Positions 22,511 to 34,459 are shown, counted from the stretch's first letter. The stretch: DNA of 64,000 bases from Hyposmocoma kahamanoa (GCF_003589595.1 NW_020654878.1:958216-1022215), one strand, 5' to 3'. Translations and numbers: made by a program. The notes: generated by a model from the sequence alone, not told the origin.

Positions 22511-23585
22511 CAAGAAAAAAGTACTGAATGGATCTTATTGCGAATAATGTGATTATATTTATTTTATACTTAATTATCCATTTATAAACGAGGATATACA
22601 TATCGTATATTGGCTTCATTTAGTTTTTTTAATTTGCAAATAGTTTTTTCTAATTTCCACGTTTTTGAGTTACGTCAATATTAGGTTTCGTGAGCGATAC
22701 ATGTAACAAAATTTCCTAAATTTAATAAAACCTTGTGATCGCCACCAAATAGAATGAAAACTGTAACAAAAATTTACGATGACTATAAATCATAAACAAT
22801 AAAACCCAAACTAGGGCGTTAAGGATTTAAATATCATAAAAGAAGACCTAAAAATCTAAAACACGATATTCAATCGGGCAACACTAATCGGCAACTGCGT
22901 TACCCCAGGCCTTAAAACAAGAAGATGGAAAAAAAACAACTAAAAACAAACAAGCCTGGCCACGCAGGTAAAATAGCTCGCCTGCAATTATGTCTCGGGT
23001 CCTGAGACCCAGCCTAACCTATATTTTATCCTCGATTACCAGTTTCGGCAAGATAATAAGACTGTCATTCCTATCAAGTGGGTAATTTTGAACAGTTGAA
23101 CGTTATTTTCTGAATTATAGAAAGGTTACGTATGATATTAGCGCTGGATTTTGTAGTGGTTGTTATTGTTTATTTTTTCTGCTTTCTATTATGAAAACAC
23201 TTTAGATTGAATTTGGAATCAAATTACTAATTCTTAGTCATTAAAAAAAAAATAACAAGGACTTTAAAATGGAATTTAAAAATTTATACTATTAGTTGCT
23301 GTTCTGTAGAAAACACGCGGATGATCGTTTTGAATTTCGAACGCCAGTAATGCTCAGAGAATAATGAGGTCAAATCCAAATATTTGATTGGACGTTCATT
23401 TTGGCGCGAACGGTTGACGAGGCAACGTTGACATGAGTGACATTTTCCAAAATTCTGTATGAATACAAATTGTATTTTCATTTAAAATATTATGTAACAC
23501 ATTGAGGTGAAATCAGAAGACGTAAGTAAAGAGAACTGTGGCATTTACATTACGTTCAAAAAGCAAAAAAAATTAGAGGTTATGA

Positions 23586-23813
23586 CATTGACTTACAATT
23601 ATATGGACGTCGGGTCCGCGCTAAAAAGTGTCCGCACTTGTAAGGCGCTAAAATCGTATACAGAGCGCGACACTCCGCTTTAGTCTTCATTTGTTCTACG
23701 GACAGCGCGATACTGCGATGACATAACAATTTAAATTTCGAATAGGTTGACTTGGGACATTTTTTTCATGGTTTTTGTATTAGACCCGTCGTCCATTTAT
23801 TTGTAAGTCAATG
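23586..23813 (+). mobile_element. hAT-like MITE, copy 2
   Basis: 228 bp, nearly identical to copy 1 and in the same orientation. Flanked by exact 8-bp duplications GGTTATGA (23578-23585 and 23814-23821). Lies in Dad intron 1. Confidence 0.88.
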
Positions 23814-23823
23814 GGTTATGAGG

Positions 23824-24075
23824 AGGACGCGGCATCTCTCTTTGTGAAAAAGTTAGTCCAGGGAAGTACTGCCTGCCTGTACTGTCTGTCGCGAAGCAGT
23901 AATGTGAGCATTACAGTGCTCCAATTTTGATGGATGCAGGTGAAACTATAGACACATTGGACGTGTCAACGTAACGTTTCAGGGTGACGAATGCAGCGAC
24001 ATTGCCCCTCAGAAATTTGAGTCGCTTGGCACTACAACTGTTATAGGCGTGTCGCTCACCAGGCGCACGACTTAT
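23824..24075 (-). repeat. Repeat A, diverged
   Basis: Follows the hAT-like MITE copy 2. Has GGGAAGTACTGCC, GTGAGCATTACAGTGC and CAACGTAACGTTTCAGGGTG. Confidence 0.6.
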
Positions 24076-25884
24076 GTTATAATATTTATATATTGATAAT
24101 TTTATAAAAAAGCCAATTCTAAAGAACCCGTAATGGAGTGAAACCTGTGAGGACATAAGTATGCCAAGATCGTAACGAGCTGCGAGACAAACGTGGTGAT
24201 CAAATTGTTTGTATTAAATATTTGACATTACTTAAAAACGGGAAAGCAGTTGAAAGGCGTACGTAAAATACTCAAGGCTCGAATCACAATGATAGATATC
24301 TGTCTGCAGCGTATTTTGCCTCAACAAAAGATCTTAAGAGAAAACATGCGCGTCGTGGGTGTGTTCAAATGTTCCCCAGAAGTCGTTAACGTGCGTTTGC
24401 GCAAGAAATGTCAAAACAATCGCTGCATGCACCTGCATACCGAGTGTAATACCTACCATTCCGCGCCTTGGGACCGACGCGACGTAAATCAAAATAACGT
24501 ATTTAAGAGCTTTTTATTATTCAATCTCTCATTTTCGACGTTTGTTTTATTGTGAACCTGCTCGACGCTGGCATTCCACGCAGCTTTTACAGTTAAGCTT
24601 TGATTTACTCTTAGCACATTTACATTACTACAGAAACGTTAACAATGATGGAGTTTTCAACATTGTACATGCTCTAGGAATTCACTTGCAGTCTCTCGCG
24701 TCTTTCCGGACCAACGGCAATCTTATCTAAATCTTACTACATTATCTTTACGAGGGCAACGACACATAAATTGCGCAACGCAAACTTTATGGTTTTGACC
24801 CATGTGTCACAAATGGGTTCCCTAGAAGAGTGTAGTTCAGAAAAATACAGGCTATACCAAACCTACATCCAATATTTAAACAACAATACCGAGCCTGTCT
24901 CACAAATACGAAACATTCCAACATATAATTAACCTGAATCTGTGTAAAATGACATGTGACATAGGAACCTTTGAATATTGAAGAATTAAAATACAAAGGA
25001 ATGACTCAATGCAACATTCCATAGCCACTGAAAATAAAGACCCCGAGTGATGCAAAGTAAATGACCCTAAACGCCCAGCATGGCATCTAGCAGATATAAA
25101 TAATATCAGTTGTTGACTCTAATGTCCGCCGAAACATCTCGTACTTGCCAATTAAACGAGAACTCTAACGTGTCGTAATAAAACTGATATTCATACCGCA
25201 ATCAACACCTATTGAATATCTTTTAGAAACGAGAAAGCCACCCATATAAATATACAGAGTGGCGTGACCGAACGCTCCCTTGAAACAATACGACTCAAGT
25301 TCCCATCGCCATCACGCTATAAAGATTCTACACTGATTGACATAAAGTGCACTTTAGGAATTACTGCAATTGGAAATCATTAGCTCATTTGCTTTCAACT
25401 AGTATTTGCCGATATTCCGATCGGAAATCCACCTTATTGCCTTAAATCGAAGGTTTAAAACGGAGGATTTAATATTGTGTTTCAATATTGGAGTTGAGCT
25501 GCCAATCGATATTGAATTCTATCATTATCGAGTAGAATTGAGACTGATGGGCGCGCGTGCGCTGGAATGCTGCTGATGAGATTGATACAGAGGGTATGGA
25601 GTGGCATGGGCTCGGAGCTCGGAGGCCTGCGTAATTTATCTAAACATTCAATCTACAGCTTGGCTACTCAATCTTTCTGCGTTAGCTCGATTCAATTAAC
25701 TATCATATTGATAACCTTCGCCCTCCTGCAACTGTTGTTTATTGAACCTTTGTCAGCAATACAACACTACAAGTATTATCCGTGTCTTTTTATTATCAAT
25801 TCCTTTAGTTTTATCTTGCTTATAATCCAAAATGCATTTATTTCAATATTTACTTTATTGAATATAATGATGTTTTTCATCATC
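24076..25884. other. No gene recognised (Dad intron 1)
   Basis: A 101-codon frame at 24250-24555 has several Cys but no ordered motif, and was not called. Otherwise AT-rich. Confidence 0.5.
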
Positions 25885-26101
25885 AAACTTAAGAGTTACA
25901 CTCTTGTCTTCCTTCCTTCTTCCAATCATCTCTCCTAAAAGCCAGTTCCTTGACCTCCTTGAATGAGACGACGCCGGCCTTTTCCTTTATTTGGGACCAA
26001 GTAGCTGCGCCTAGGTCGACCCTTCGATTTTTCCCTCCGTGTCGTATCAAATGCCCAATCAATTTCCCGCGTCTATTCTCTAAAGCATTTTGCATTTCCA
26101 T
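25885..26101 (-). pseudogene. RTE-type LINE C-terminal fragment
   Basis: Minus-strand coding reads MQNALENRRGKLIGHLIRHG then WSQIKEKAGVVSFKEVKELA and RRDDWKK. RTE-like LINEs end with R..LIGHVLR.. then TW, A.DR..WR. Fragment of about 70 codons within Dad intron 1. Confidence 0.6.
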
Positions 26102-26112
26102 AAATACTTTTG

Positions 26113-26180
26113 TGGAAATACTCCACTAATTTGTTATTATTCACAATAATAACAAACTAGAGGTAATAATTCGTGTTAAT
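26113..26180. repeat. Hairpin from inverted S3-type SINE ends
   Basis: TTTGTTATTATT and AATAATAACAAA face each other around CAC, flanked by ACTCCACTAA and CTAGAGGTAATAATT. This is the end block of the SINE at 10.56 kb in both orientations. Confidence 0.6.
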
Positions 26181-27081
26181 ATTCCTTAGTAATTCCATAA
26201 ATTTGTACGTGTCATGGTGACTCGTAGTACAGGTGTTGTCTTGAACATGCACCAGCTTCTCCAAATTGTAGTAGTAGTGTATTATAATGACTAAGGTCTA
26301 CGAATTTCTATGTGCTTGTCGCAGATCTTCGTTTTGGTTTTAAACGGCTGTCTGTGCACCTGCACTTGCTACCTGCACCTGTAAGAAAATTGCGAAAGTT
26401 TCTACGCTTCCCGACAGATCGAAGGAATTTTGTGTTGTTAGAACTATGTATCCCGTTTGTAAACCGCGACCGAGTCTCAAGCAGAAGCCGTGGGTTCGGA
26501 GCCGAAATTTAAATAGAAATTTACTGGTCAATAAAAATATCGTGAAAAAACCTGTACGTCGAAGAAGGCTCGCAACCCTCGGAAAACTACGGTGGTGACT
26601 GACTTCGTGATGATCATGATGATCTGTCTCAATAATAATCTAACAATGAAGATGAATAAAATAATAACAAATAAGAGTTATTACGAGTAAACAAATGTTG
26701 AGAACCTCAGGTACAATAGCATTAAATACCGCACGTTGTCTGTCAGTGTGTCCTTCGATTAAGAGACCGGTTAAGCTAGCTCCCTTACTTTTAATTGCTC
26801 TATCGAGACGGTAACGCCGCAACTTTTGCAAACGTTTAAAGATCAAATGTTGCTGGCAATATACAAGATCTAGGAGCGTTGCCAATGTACGTAATGGAGA
26901 TGGTAACATTGTAAACGTGATAAGGAAATACGAAATTAGAATCTGTTATACATTTTGTTTCATTTCCTAACCAAAACAAACCAACAGTTAGAACGTTTTA
27001 CATGCTTTTTATGGTATCAAGTGAAGGGACGAACAAATCAGCATTTGCAGTGTCACTCAACGTTAAATCACAAAGGTCTAA

Positions 27082-27246
27082 GGGTCGTATTCTATAACTC
27101 TATTCAGTGCTCAAGTCAGGATTACACTGGCAACACAAGCACTGGAAATACGACCCTAATGACAGGGACTTGAGTATGATTTCGAGTGCTTTAAACTATA
27201 CTCAAATCCTGACTTGAGCATTGAGTAGACTTCTAAAATACGACCC
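27082..27246. mobile_element. PIF/Harbinger-like MITE, copy 2
   Basis: 165 bp, with the same GGGTCGTATTC ends and the 3-bp duplication TAA on both sides (27079-27081 and 27247-27249). The TAA duplication and GGG terminus fit PIF/Harbinger. Confidence 0.78.
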
Positions 27247-27253
27247 TAAGAGG

Positions 27254-27405
27254 CACTTCCACTGAGTCATAAGTTGACAAACCCCGCGTGCCTGTAATTT
27301 CACCAGCACCCTTACCCTTCAAAACCGGAATGCAGTAATGCTCTCATTACTGCTTGGCGGCAGAAATCGATAAGGTGGCAGTTTCACAAGGCCCTCTACA
27401 GCTGT
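27254..27405 (+). repeat. Repeat A, 3-prime half
   Basis: From CATAAGTTGACAAACCCCGC through CTTCAAAACCGGAATGCAGT to GGCAGTTTCACAAGGCCC. Starts right after the Harbinger-like MITE copy 2. Confidence 0.7.
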
Positions 27406-27411
27406 GAAGGT

Positions 27412-27500
27412 CCTACAGCTGACAAAGATTGTAAAGTCGTCAACCAGTTATGTTTAATTTTTAAATAGATTCATGTGTAACAATCGCGAAAACCTAAGAG
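27412..27500 (+). repeat. Penelope-like repeat remnant
   Basis: Has GTCGTCAACCAGTTATGTTT, as in the 4-kb spacer, and ends CAATCGCGAAAACCTAAGAG. Middle deleted. Confidence 0.4.
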
Positions 27501-29694
27501 GAAAAGAATAAGAGAGGCCGGAGAAGATCTTGGCGACTTCATATCATATAATGGAAAAAGTAAATGTCATATCGTATCAGGAACTCAAAACTACGTTTAG
27601 TTTCATTGATAGCCGTGCGCCCGCCTGCTGCTACATTCCCAAGAAGCTAGCAAAGATTCCCCAAGCTTTTTCTTTCTAAATTCTTCACTTTAAAATTTGC
27701 AATATAAAGTTGAACGATAACTTAGATTAAAATGATGTTTGCATTTCAATTAGCATCTACAATGTTGTAAATAGGTTTATCTTACATGCAATAAAATAAA
27801 GTAAGTTGTTTTGTAATAAACTATTAAGATTTAACAAAGATGCTATCATCTTTATTAATTCTTATAAACTAATTCAGGTTAAACAATAAGTATCTTTATA
27901 ATCTACTGAACGTGACTTTGGTTATTTATACTTGTTATATCTATAATAGATTTAACTACAATGTAAGCGTGGCATAAAGATTTTGCATACAATAAATAAA
28001 ATTTGTATATTACTTGCTAGAGTAGTTACGTGGCGCCCCGGCGCATAGCTCTAGAAAACAAAGTAGTAAATGCCAATGGCAACATGACTCACAGTCATGT
28101 TTGGAATCAGTTTCAACGTTGCACATGGGAACAGATTGAAACTGAAGGACGGGCTTGGAAGTGGTCAGATCTGATAGACGAGGATCGTTCAAAACTATTG
28201 AGTTATTTATTTATAACATGAACAGAGAGTGGTTTTAAGTCCTAATATTTTTAAGTCATAATTCTAAGGGTTAAGAACCTCTGTCTTTGACATCCAGGTT
28301 TTCTCACGACATTCTTTAAAAAAAGTATTGCCTCTAAAGAGTCACAGATGCACGTAGATGTCTCCACAGGGATTTGGATTTGTTGATCATTGGGCTACAA
28401 GCGCTCTGACACGTAATATATAAAAAAATCAAAAAATATATTATTTTCTCAAACATGCTCGGAAATGTTTGCATTACTTTCAAAAAACGAGTGCGACTTC
28501 TTTCCGGCCGAGGCTCTGAACATTTAATTGTATCTACTTACACTAACAAAGAACTATGTAAACAAACAAAAGAAATACGTACAACCAATTGCCAGTGTTC
28601 GTAATTGCGAGGATTAAAAATACCAGCACCGCTTACATTTTTTTTTAAAAAAAGGCGGTAAAATAAATGATTGGGTATTCTTTTATTACTTTTTCATCTT
28701 TTTTTTTCATTTTTGTTGCGAAAACGAGTTCTAGTCCGAAGAGCGATAACGAAAATACAGTAATGGACACATTCAACCAAATCATCAGAGATTCAACGGA
28801 CTATTATTAACCTGCTTGGAAAAATAATAACATGTTCTTTTACCAATTGTCCTAAGATTACATATTACATATACATCTTCTCTTTTGTATTATTTCCTCA
28901 CATTGTTTGAGAAAAGCACTATACAAGCCTCGGCGGGAAAGGGCCGTTGCTAGACTCGTACTGAGACAATTGTAACTCATATTCGTCCAGCAATCCCTTA
29001 CTTCTCGGCCTCTGCAATAATGTACTAATAACTCACTAGGATATTATCCAAATAACAAAAAGCGGAAACTAAATAAAATGAATAGCCATCCACAAATTCC
29101 ACCAATAAAATGAGAAATCCAGAACAATAAACAAACGATAAATTCTTTTTAATACACTATAAATTCGGCTGAAACTACGTCACGAGCAGTATTATACGGC
29201 GCCGTATCTCGATTCAAGGGCAGCGATGCGCCGGGGCATGCGAAATAACTTGAAATATTAAACAAACTTTTGAAATTTGGCAAACTTGTTTCGCTGGTAC
29301 ACCAAATAACGACAACAATAAAAGCCGACGTCGTAACTATTAATTCTGAGTCAATATTGTTAATGATAACGTTTTGACGTGAAAACCTTAATTGTGTACG
29401 TTCAAAGACAATGCCGGTATTACAAAACTGATTTATCATCCTCGTGAGTCATGTGCGTCCACTTAATTCAGTAGGTGGACTAATAAACTTTGTTTACAAC
29501 TTGACACAAAAACGCACTTTAGAAACTTTAAAACACAACATATATACAAGTATACCTTTATAAATATACATGAAGACGAGTATGTAATAATGAAATGTAT
29601 ATGTTAGATTTGATAATGAACTGTCAAACGCATTCGCGAATTATGAGTGACTTCCCGTAGTTCCCGGCAGTGAGTTCTGAAATTCAAAAAACAT
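27501..29694. other. No confident gene (Dad intron 1)
   Basis: Apart from the unassigned frame at 28030-28221, nothing was recognised. Confidence 0.5.
28030..28221 (+). other. Unrecognised 63-codon open frame
   Basis: Reads RIALENKVVNANG, then HSHVWNQFQRCTWEQIE and GRAWKWSDLIDEDR. The composition looks protein-like (Trp, Glu, Asp, Arg balanced) compared with nearby AT-rich frames, but I recognise no family. It contains a small hairpin, AACATGACT/AGTCATGTT (28081-28101). It could be a mobile-element scrap or an exon of an unknown gene inside Dad intron 1. Confidence 0.25.
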
Positions 29695-29855
29695 TGTACG
29701 CACGGAGCGTTACGCGCGTGAATCGCCAGAAATAGCGCGCCCGAATTATAACATGGCGGATGGCGCCAGAGTCGGCGCCCGCCCGCCGCCGGGCCGCGGC
29801 AGGCTCACCCACGCCTGCGCGCGCGCACTAGTGGACAGCGAGAGGACGAGCCTGC
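29695..29855. promoter_or_regulatory. GC-rich island in Dad intron 1
   Basis: Contains the palindromic TGGCGCCA at 29761 and dense CG dinucleotides. After GGCGCCA a GNCV word occurs at spacing five rather than four, so it is not a strict BMP activation element. A short plus-strand frame (MADGARVGARPPP..) has no recognisable domain. Confidence 0.35.
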
Positions 29856-30951
29856 TCTTGATCATTCACCACATACTTCAAAAGGAAATGACGTTTAAAC
29901 TATTGTTACGAATGTACTACGTAAACGCACTCTCCGTTGCAACACCGCAGTTATCCACAACAGGTTGAGGAATTTTATTTTTCAATCGATCTTAAAACAT
30001 GTGATAATTGATAATTATACTCTAAAAATAACTAAAACAAGATAACATGATTTAAAAAGATGAGCGTGGATTTTTTCAAAGATTGTCGAGCGTCAGAATT
30101 GTAGTGACGACGACGGCCTAATAGCCAAACCTTGTAACAACGATGTCAGCAATGACAGGAATCCACCGGAAGACGCACCGATGAAAACAGACGAAACAAA
30201 CGCTTATATGTTAATTTGACGCATCTCGATTGATAAATAAAGACTGAAAGAAAGAATCAACTAATTGATTGCGGAAGCGCTCGATCACAACGAAGTAAAC
30301 TATGATAATTTAAACGGTGACTCGATTGAAATTCTCGCTATTTGGAATCATAGAAAATTTGACAAAAAAATATAAGTCACGCACAAAACATGTCAAAGAT
30401 TATGATTATTCTAGTATTATTTTCTAACACGTAAGAATGTTTCTAAAATTAATTACGTCTTATGTCATTGGCTTCATTAAAATGGTCGACATGGATTTAA
30501 TAGTTAATATTTTTAATATCGGCGCCTCTGAACTATTAATTAACGCTCATTAGCGAGGTATAATAAACTAGCAACATTAATTTTTATATAGTCAAGAATA
30601 TCTTCAACGAAATATAAATAAGTCCAAATTCCAAGATCATTCAATTTCTTTTGATAATAGAATCCCAACATATAAATCAAAATACTACCTAACTACATAC
30701 TTGTTGGCTCAGACTAAACGGACTGAAACTACCCAACATTAAATGTACGGAAAACAACCTGTACAAATAACCGCACCCTGATAGGTTCCGTCCGAACGCA
30801 CTCACAAATGATGTACATCCTCGGAATCTCCACATATTTCATAATTTGGAGAATTCACCTTCAATGCGGATCGTAAAACAAGAAAGAGCGATTGATGGAG
30901 TCATTCTGATTGAAGACATCAAATTCGACGGGTAAAATTCAATATTGTGAC

Positions 30952-31237
30952 CATTGACTTACAAATAAATGGACGACGGGTCTAATACAAAAACCACAAG
31001 AAAAATGTCCCAAGTCAACCTATTTAAACGTAGTGACATGTCAAGGAATATGAAAAAGCTAAAACGTTGAATTTAAATTGTAATGTCATCGTAGTACTGT
31101 CTAATTTTGCTTGCTTCGCTGTCAGTCGAACAAACGAAGACTAGAGCGTGAATGACGCTCTGTATACGATTTTAACGCCCTATAAGTTCGGACACTTTTT
31201 AGCGCGGACCCGACGTCCATATAATTGTAAGTCAATG
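30952..31237 (-). mobile_element. hAT-like MITE, copy 3, longer
   Basis: 286 bp in the opposite orientation, with the same ends and exact 8-bp duplications ATTGTGAC (30944-30951 and 31238-31245). It is 58 bp longer than the other two in the middle, so it may be closer to the ancestral element or carry an insertion. Confidence 0.85.
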
Positions 31238-31280
31238 ATTGTGACGAAAACAACTTATATTTAACTAAACTTGACTTGAT

Positions 31281-31334
31281 AAATTTAACATGTTTTTTAA
31301 AAAATGTTATATTGTTAAAAAACATGTTAAATTT
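31281..31334. repeat. Perfect hairpin, 20-bp arms, 14-nt loop
   Basis: Left arm AAATTTAACATGTTTTTTAA, right arm its exact complement, loop AAAATGTTATATTG. Begins 44 bp after the hAT-like MITE copy 3. Confidence 0.85.
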
Positions 31335-31431
31335 GTGTACATACTTCAGTCTGATGAAGTGCATGTGCGTAAATGTAATATACCTCCATTAAGTTTGTAT
31401 GCATAATGTTTGGCCGGACACATTGAAACTG

Positions 31432-31625
31432 TACTTATTTTGTTACAGGAGATTCTCAAATCGCCTGTTCTTTCTTTTATGTATATAATACGCGATTACT
31501 TCCGGCTATTGAGAAACGATTCCGACGCTTCTTTTTTCTTTGAAAGAGGTTATGCCAGTAGCGGTCCCGTTCGAAGAAAATATTCCACCTCTAAGGGTAG
31601 CAAATTAGGTGATGAATTTCAATAA
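31432..31625 (+). repeat. Dispersed repeat (AAGGAGGAGGTT family)
   Basis: GAAAATATTCCACCTCTAAG then GGTAGCAAATTAGGTGAT, matching 51255-51455 (GAAAATATTCCACCTGTAAG, GGTGGCAAACTAGGGGAT). Confidence 0.6.
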
Positions 31626-33059
31626 TGAATTTCACCCACATTCCATTGACAAACTTGGCACGTAGATGTAATTCTAAAAAAAATAAAACAGCTAAAACGG
31701 ATACACACTTTTGAGATCGATTTATACAATGCAGCAAATTATATCTAACTAATCAAAACCGTTAGAAATACCATACGTTTGTTATAAATGTCAAAACAGA
31801 AACCATTTACGATCTATTTGTAACATTTTTTTTCCATAACAACATTTTACAAGAAAAGGTGTGTCTCCGTTTGGCACGAATTCCAGTGAACCCTAGAGAG
31901 CCTCAGTTGATAGCGAAATGTTCGTGACGAATACATGACTCAGACCATCAGACTGGTCTGGAATTTAACATTCTTGGACATCTTTTCCTTTATTTCTCAC
32001 TTTTTTGTCTTTAGAAAGATTATGTCGTGACCAGGATGGAAAATTGGTTTAATCACGTGGAAAGGACGATTGAAATGTTTATTTCGTGGATGGAGATATG
32101 GGGATAAGAGACCTTGACGTACATATCTCGATTACATTGGGGATGTCTTTTAAAAAGACAGGTTAAAAGTACCAATAATAAACAGCCATACTATAAGAGA
32201 TCACGAGTGAAAGTGCCGACAGAGGTTTGTTAGAAACGTAGTAAGTGCCTACCCCTGTGCAGGGATAAAATGTGTAGCCAAGCCTTAGCGAAATAAGAAT
32301 AGAGAAGGCTCGGAAGGATTTATTGTAATAGATAATAAAACAGGATAAGGAAGGCCCAAAAGGACCTTAACTCTATGATTTTAATAGTAACCTAAAAGTA
32401 AATGGAGAACGATTCAAAATTTTACAAATAAGTGATCAGGAACAAAAAAAGGATGATAAAAAGGTAGGATGACGATAAACATAAAAGCTGCCAAATTTTC
32501 TACAAATTAAGTAGATAAAGTAAACCCTTGCAAAGAAAATATTTAGAGCTAAAATATAAAGAAAAAAAAAGGTAGAGAAATGAACCAAAGGCATAACATT
32601 ATGATGTTATGGCAAAACGTGCAATAACATCGGAATAACCAGTTTCGCAAGAGCCAGAGACGGGAGGGACCGGTTTGGGCACAGGTGCCGCCAGTTGGTG
32701 GACACCTTGTCCTGATAGGGGTCTTCTAAGAGACTTAACGCAGAAAGGAAATTAATGCCTAGATTTTAAGAAATGAACACGATGACAATCAAACCGAATT
32801 AGAAAGGACCACCGAGAAAGTAAACTATAAAATATCTCTAACGTGATTCATCTTAAAATTAAAAATGCAAATTTTATTTCTCAACATCGTCGGCTACCGT
32901 TTGCCGACTAAAAAATATGTTGTCTACAAGAAATCGTAGCAATAAACGAGTTCTTCCATAAAGCTATTGTTCGTCCACAATAACAAGACCATTCACAAAT
33001 CCAACAAAGGAGCCCAAAACCATGACCAGACTGGACAAAAAAGTGATCACGAAAATCGA
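31626..33059. other. No gene recognised (Dad intron 1)
   Basis: Purine-rich on the plus strand from about 32270 to 32600, no repeat family seen. Confidence 0.5.
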
Positions 33060-33240
33060 GTTGAGTTTACGCAGTGCCGCGGCGTATCGCGTACCTGCCC
33101 AGCAGCCGCCTGCGTCCGCGCACCCCCCTCGCCGCTCCGCCCGCCGCCCCCGCGCCTGACGCGACATGGCGCCGGCGCCAGCCAGCCGACAAGCAATTAT
33201 GGCTAAATAAATATCGGCCATGCCGCCTCCGAGACGCTCA
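33060..33240. promoter_or_regulatory. GC-rich island with Smad, homeodomain and forkhead-like sites
   Basis: A sharp GC-rich block in AT-rich intron sequence. It contains the BMP activation element at 33174, then an AT-rich strip with TAAT and forkhead-like words. Open frames exist on both strands but are low-complexity Arg/Pro/Ala stretches without domains, so it is read as regulatory. Confidence 0.45.
33174..33188 (+). promoter_or_regulatory. BMP activation element match (Mad/Medea) in Dad intron 1
   Basis: GGCGCCA-GCCA-GCCG fits the consensus GGCGCCA-N4-GNCV described for Drosophila BMP-activated enhancers, including those of dad. It lies 4.0 kb inside intron 1. Directly adjacent are CAATTATGG (homeodomain core TAAT) and TAAATAAATAT (forkhead-like) at about 33195-33215. 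Sequence match is direct; enhancer function is inferred. Confidence 0.6.
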
Positions 33241-33449
33241 CATCAACAGATGGATTCTTATATGACTATATCTAGACGACATCATTAAATTTTGGACATG
33301 TAATGGCAGTGAAATGGCGTGTGGGCTCAGAATTACTTGTAAATGGTCTTTGGAGATAATCTCGGCTGTGGCGGATGTGGGCCCGGTGTGTTCTAATGTG
33401 GGGGTCTTAATGACTGTACAGATACTGGCAGCGCTACGTGATGACAACG

Positions 33450-33650
33450 GTACAAATTTGGATGACGTTAATGGTGCGAAGCTTGCGGCTGTGTGTCGGC
33501 GGCGTCGCGTCGACGCCTGCGCACGATAAGATAAGGATCCCCTGCCTCCCACTCCGCTGGCAGGGGGTGCGACGGACGAAATATAAAAACATTCACTAAT
33601 AGAGGCCGCCGGCGCGCCGCGATTGGCGCCAAATCACACACACACCCGCG
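33450..33650. promoter_or_regulatory. GC-rich island in Dad intron 1
   Basis: Contains a CGGCGGCGTCGCGTCGACG run near 33500 and TGGCGCCA at 33624. No strict GNCV partner at spacing four. Probably part of the same regulatory domain as the 33.1-kb island; unproven. Confidence 0.3.
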
Positions 33651-34346
33651 ACACGCACTACGCTCCAAAGATTGATGTGCGTAAATTATTTCTGGATTCC
33701 TCGACCCCAAAACGAACAGCGGACAATTGTTTTTAAGACTCGTTTACAATTCCGAGGCAATTACTGCTGATCAACAAAACTTCCTTCCATTCCTTTTAAT
33801 TTTAAAATTCAAAAACATAACGCATTTATTATTATTTTTATTTTTTAGTAATGTATTTATACACTGTAACTATACCTTATTGAGAGAAATAAAGCATATT
33901 GTATTATATTACTTAGAGCAAATAAATAGTGAACGTAAATGAAATAAAGCAGGTGCAGAGAACAGCTGTTGATGCTCACAGTGCAATCGTAAAATTGAAA
34001 TTGATACGCTTTATATTGCACCTGTAAATGTACAACATAATGTGAACTACGTATGTTGTTAAGTTGATCGAATATAACTTACAGCTTGAACCAAAAGGTC
34101 TTAAAAAGACACTTAAAACTGTTCAAGTTGTCGATAAATACGAGTTACGAGAGCTACAGACTTTTGGACTATTCCAATTACAATTTACGCAAAAGTTTAA
34201 GTTAACGAAGTAGGAATGACATAGGACATTGAAGTAGAGGTGAATCAACAAAAATTGCAGTCTATAGACATAATTGTTTTAAAAGTCGGAAAAAAAATGC
34301 AAATAAATTTGCAGACAAATCAAAAGAATGCCGAATGCGCGGGGCA

Positions 34347-34453
34347 CTATATTTAGTCTGCCACTGTGGGAACCAGCCGCGAAAGTTGACAAAAACGCGG
34401 CGACGAGCCGCCAGCCGACGCCGCCGCCGCAAAAAGTCGCCTGCGCACCGCAG
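34347..34453 (+). promoter_or_regulatory. TATA-like box with candidate noncoding exon and splice donor
   Basis: CTATATTTA at 34347-34355 is followed about 30 nt later by a GC-rich stretch that ends CACCGCAG before GTGAGT at 34454, a strong donor. This looks like a TATA promoter and a roughly 75-nt first exon running antisense to Dad inside intron 1. There is no ATG-led conserved frame. Could be a lncRNA start or chance. Confidence 0.25.
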
Positions 34454-34459
34454 GTGAGT

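Noticed and set aside
24250..24555. 101-codon plus-strand frame with several Cys
   Set aside because: The Cys/His order fits no zinc-binding pattern I know, and no splice context was seen.
32964..33710. Several open frames on both strands at 33.0-33.7 kb
   Set aside because: Low-complexity Arg/Pro/Ala products of the GC islands, overlapping each other, without domains.
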